Of a stretch of DNA of 6,676 nt, positions 5,923 to 6,676 are shown in pieces (the stretch's first letter is position 1; the number at the start of each line of letters is the position of its first letter). Under the pieces are notes generated by a model that saw only the letters and a program-made list of their open reading frames with translations, was not told the origin of the DNA and searched no databases. Both the position numbers and the translations under genes were made by a program. Origin of the DNA: Actinomycetes bacterium (GTDB lineage: Bacteria; Actinomycetota; Actinomycetes; Actinomycetales; Cellulomonadaceae); contig JAEWQZ010000207.1 in assembly GCA_023460255.1 (NCBI GenBank), forward strand, positions 1-6,676, written 5' to 3'.

Positions 5923-6452
5923 CCGCCGACGACGACCTGGTCGGGCGCGCCGGCGCCCTGGTCAAGGACGTCCCCGACTACCCGACCCCGGGCGTGGTGT
6001 TCAAGGACATCACGCCGCTGCTCGCCGACGGCCCGGCGCTGCACGACGTCGTGGCCCGGCTCGCGGACCGGGCCCCCGGCCCCATCGACCTCGTCGTGGG
6101 GATGGAGGCACGGGGCTTCATCCTCGGCGCACCGGTCGCCGTCGCCCTCGGGGCCGGCTTCATCCCCGTGCGCAAGGCCGGCAAGCTCCCGCGCGAGGTG
6201 CTCGCCGGGGCCTACGAGCTCGAGTACGGCAGCGCCGTGCTCGAGGTCCACCCGGACACGATCCGTGAGGGCTCCCGCGTGCTGATCGTCGACGACGTGC
6301 TGGCCACCGGTGGCACGGCCGCAGCGACCGTCGCCCTCCTGGAGAAGGCGGGGGGCGTCGTCGTCGGGCTCTCGTTCCTCATGGAGCTGACGTTCCTCGG
6401 TGGCCGGGACAAGCTCCAGGGGCGCCACCTGGACGTGCTGCTCACGTACTGA
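5919..6452 (+). CDS. apt: Adenine phosphoribosyltransferase
   Basis: This cytosolic enzyme makes AMP from adenine and PRPP, releasing pyrophosphate, in purine salvage. The 177-residue product has the APT start region VKDVPDYPTPGVVFKDITPLL (15-35), the MEARGFILGAPVA stretch (62-74), the flexible-loop segment FIPVRKAGKLP (81-91) and the PRPP-binding loop VLIVDDVLATGGT (121-133) with both acidic residues D125/D126. Length is normal and nothing is missing. The start ATG overlaps the secF stop (ATGA), with AGGA at 5907-5910 eight bases before it, so translation is likely coupled to secF. Placement between secF and relA is the common actinobacterial arrangement. A strong hairpin follows the stop codon, marking the probable end of this transcription unit. 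Confidence 0.97.
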   Translation: MTADDDLVGRAGALVKDVPDYPTPGVVFKDITPLLADGPALHDVVARLADRAPGPIDLVVGMEARGFILGAPVAVALGAGFIPVRKAGKLPREVLAGAYELEYGSAVLEVHPDTIREGSRVLIVDDVLATGGTAAATVALLEKAGGVVVGLSFLMELTFLGGRDKLQGRHLDVLLTY

Positions 6453-6457
6453 CGGGC

Positions 6458-6486
6458 CCGGACGTCGGGCGTCGCCCCACGTCCGG
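6458..6486 (+). terminator. Probable factor-independent hairpin terminator after apt
   Basis: Arms CCGGACGT (6458-6465) and ACGTCCGG (6479-6486) pair perfectly; inside, after a C/C mismatch, GGGC (6467-6470) pairs with GCCC (6474-6477) around a 3-base loop. It starts 5 bases after the apt stop. There is no U-run, which is usual for actinobacterial terminators but leaves the termination role inferred. Confidence 0.6.
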
Positions 6487-6524
6487 TGGGCATACCTCGG
6501 CCGCGGACGCCGTTGTGCCGACAG

Positions 6525-6530
6525 TAGACT
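6525..6530 (+). promoter_or_regulatory. Candidate -10 element of the downstream gene (relA)
   Basis: TAGACT is identical to the candidate -10 before yajC. Transcription would start near 6537, about 20 bases before the ATG at 6557. No -35 is recognisable at the normal distance, so the call rests on the hexamer and on its position after the hairpin. Confidence 0.4.
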
Positions 6531-6544
6531 CATGGCCTCGCGCG

Positions 6545-6554
6545 GGAGGAGGGG
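6545..6554 (+). promoter_or_regulatory. Strong Shine-Dalgarno of the 3'-terminal gene
   Basis: The purine run GGAGGAGGGG ends 2 bases before the ATG at 6557; its GGAGG part (6545-6549) is 7 bases away, an optimal distance. It is the strongest ribosome site in the window and fixes this start. Confidence 0.75.
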
Positions 6555-6556
6555 AC

Positions 6557-6676
6557 ATGGCCGAGCCGTCCACGCCCGTGCCGCCGCCCGGCGACGCGCG
6601 TGAGGCCGACGCGGGTGGGCCCGCCCCCGAGGGCGCGCGCCCCGTCATGGCGATGCCGGCCCCCCACGCCCCGGGC
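6557..6676 (+). CDS. relA: N-terminus of probable RelA/SpoT-family (p)ppGpp synthetase (partial, runs off window)
   Basis: The open frame begins MAEPSTPVPPPGDAR and continues without stop for 40 codons to the window edge. The visible part is Pro/Ala-rich and presumably disordered; no catalytic domain is included, so the sequence itself does not identify it. The assignment comes from context: in actinobacteria the gene after secD-secF-apt is typically relA, the bifunctional synthetase/hydrolase of the stringent-response alarmone, and those proteins usually begin with a poorly conserved extension of this kind. A strong Shine-Dalgarno, a candidate -10 and a preceding terminator-like hairpin suggest that it is expressed from its own promoter. 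The alternative is an unrelated gene inserted here. Confidence 0.55.
   Translation, partial: MAEPSTPVPPPGDAREADAGGPAPEGARPVMAMPAPHAPG

Noticed and set aside
1..6676. A novel defence, mobile or biosynthetic system
   Set aside because: Every long sense-strand frame matches a known housekeeping family in a conserved order; there are no integrase, transposase, toxin-antitoxin or unexplained gene-sized regions.

Overview
The window is a high-GC stretch of bacterial core genome, almost certainly from an actinobacterium (Actinomycetota). The gene order ruvC-ruvA-ruvB-yajC-secD-secF-apt-(relA) is the classical actinobacterial arrangement, and the proteins have actinobacterial traits: a SecD with a long acidic, proline-containing insertion in its first extracytoplasmic domain, and a ruvA promoter region with a CGAAC-N4-GTTCG-type LexA box. 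The overall feel is of a Micrococcales member (Cellulomonas-like), but genus is only a guess. All genes are on the + strand. No mobile element, CRISPR array, RNA gene or horizontally acquired island is visible.

Region 1 (about 49-2312) encodes the whole RuvABC Holliday-junction machine: the RuvC resolvase, the RuvA junction-binding protein and the RuvB AAA+ motor. ruvA and ruvB overlap by 8 bp. A near-perfect LexA/SOS box (655-670) sits in the 64-bp ruvC-ruvA gap, 15 bp before the ruvA start, which suggests that ruvAB can be induced by DNA damage separately from ruvC.

Region 2 (2313-5922) encodes the auxiliary Sec translocase subunits YajC, SecD and SecF, which use the proton gradient to help pull secreted proteins out of SecYEG. 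The 92-bp ruvB-yajC gap holds a perfect 10-bp-arm inverted repeat overlapping a TAGACT -10 element. YajC carries an 88-residue, 57% acidic, tandemly repeated C-terminal tail. SecD carries a different acidic repeat (four 18-bp units) in its extracytoplasmic domain. secD/secF share one base (TGATG) and secF/apt overlap by four (ATGA), so the three are probably translated together.

Region 3 (5919-6676) has apt (adenine phosphoribosyltransferase, purine salvage), then a GC-rich hairpin (6458-6486), a TAGACT -10 element and the first 40 codons of an ORF that runs off the window. By synteny this last ORF is the N-terminus of RelA/SpoT-type (p)ppGpp synthetase. The longest gap without a gene is about 104 bp (6453-6556).

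I did not find a previously undescribed system. The points worth a second look are regulatory (SOS box, operator-like repeat, apt-relA boundary) and low-complexity protein extensions in YajC and SecD.
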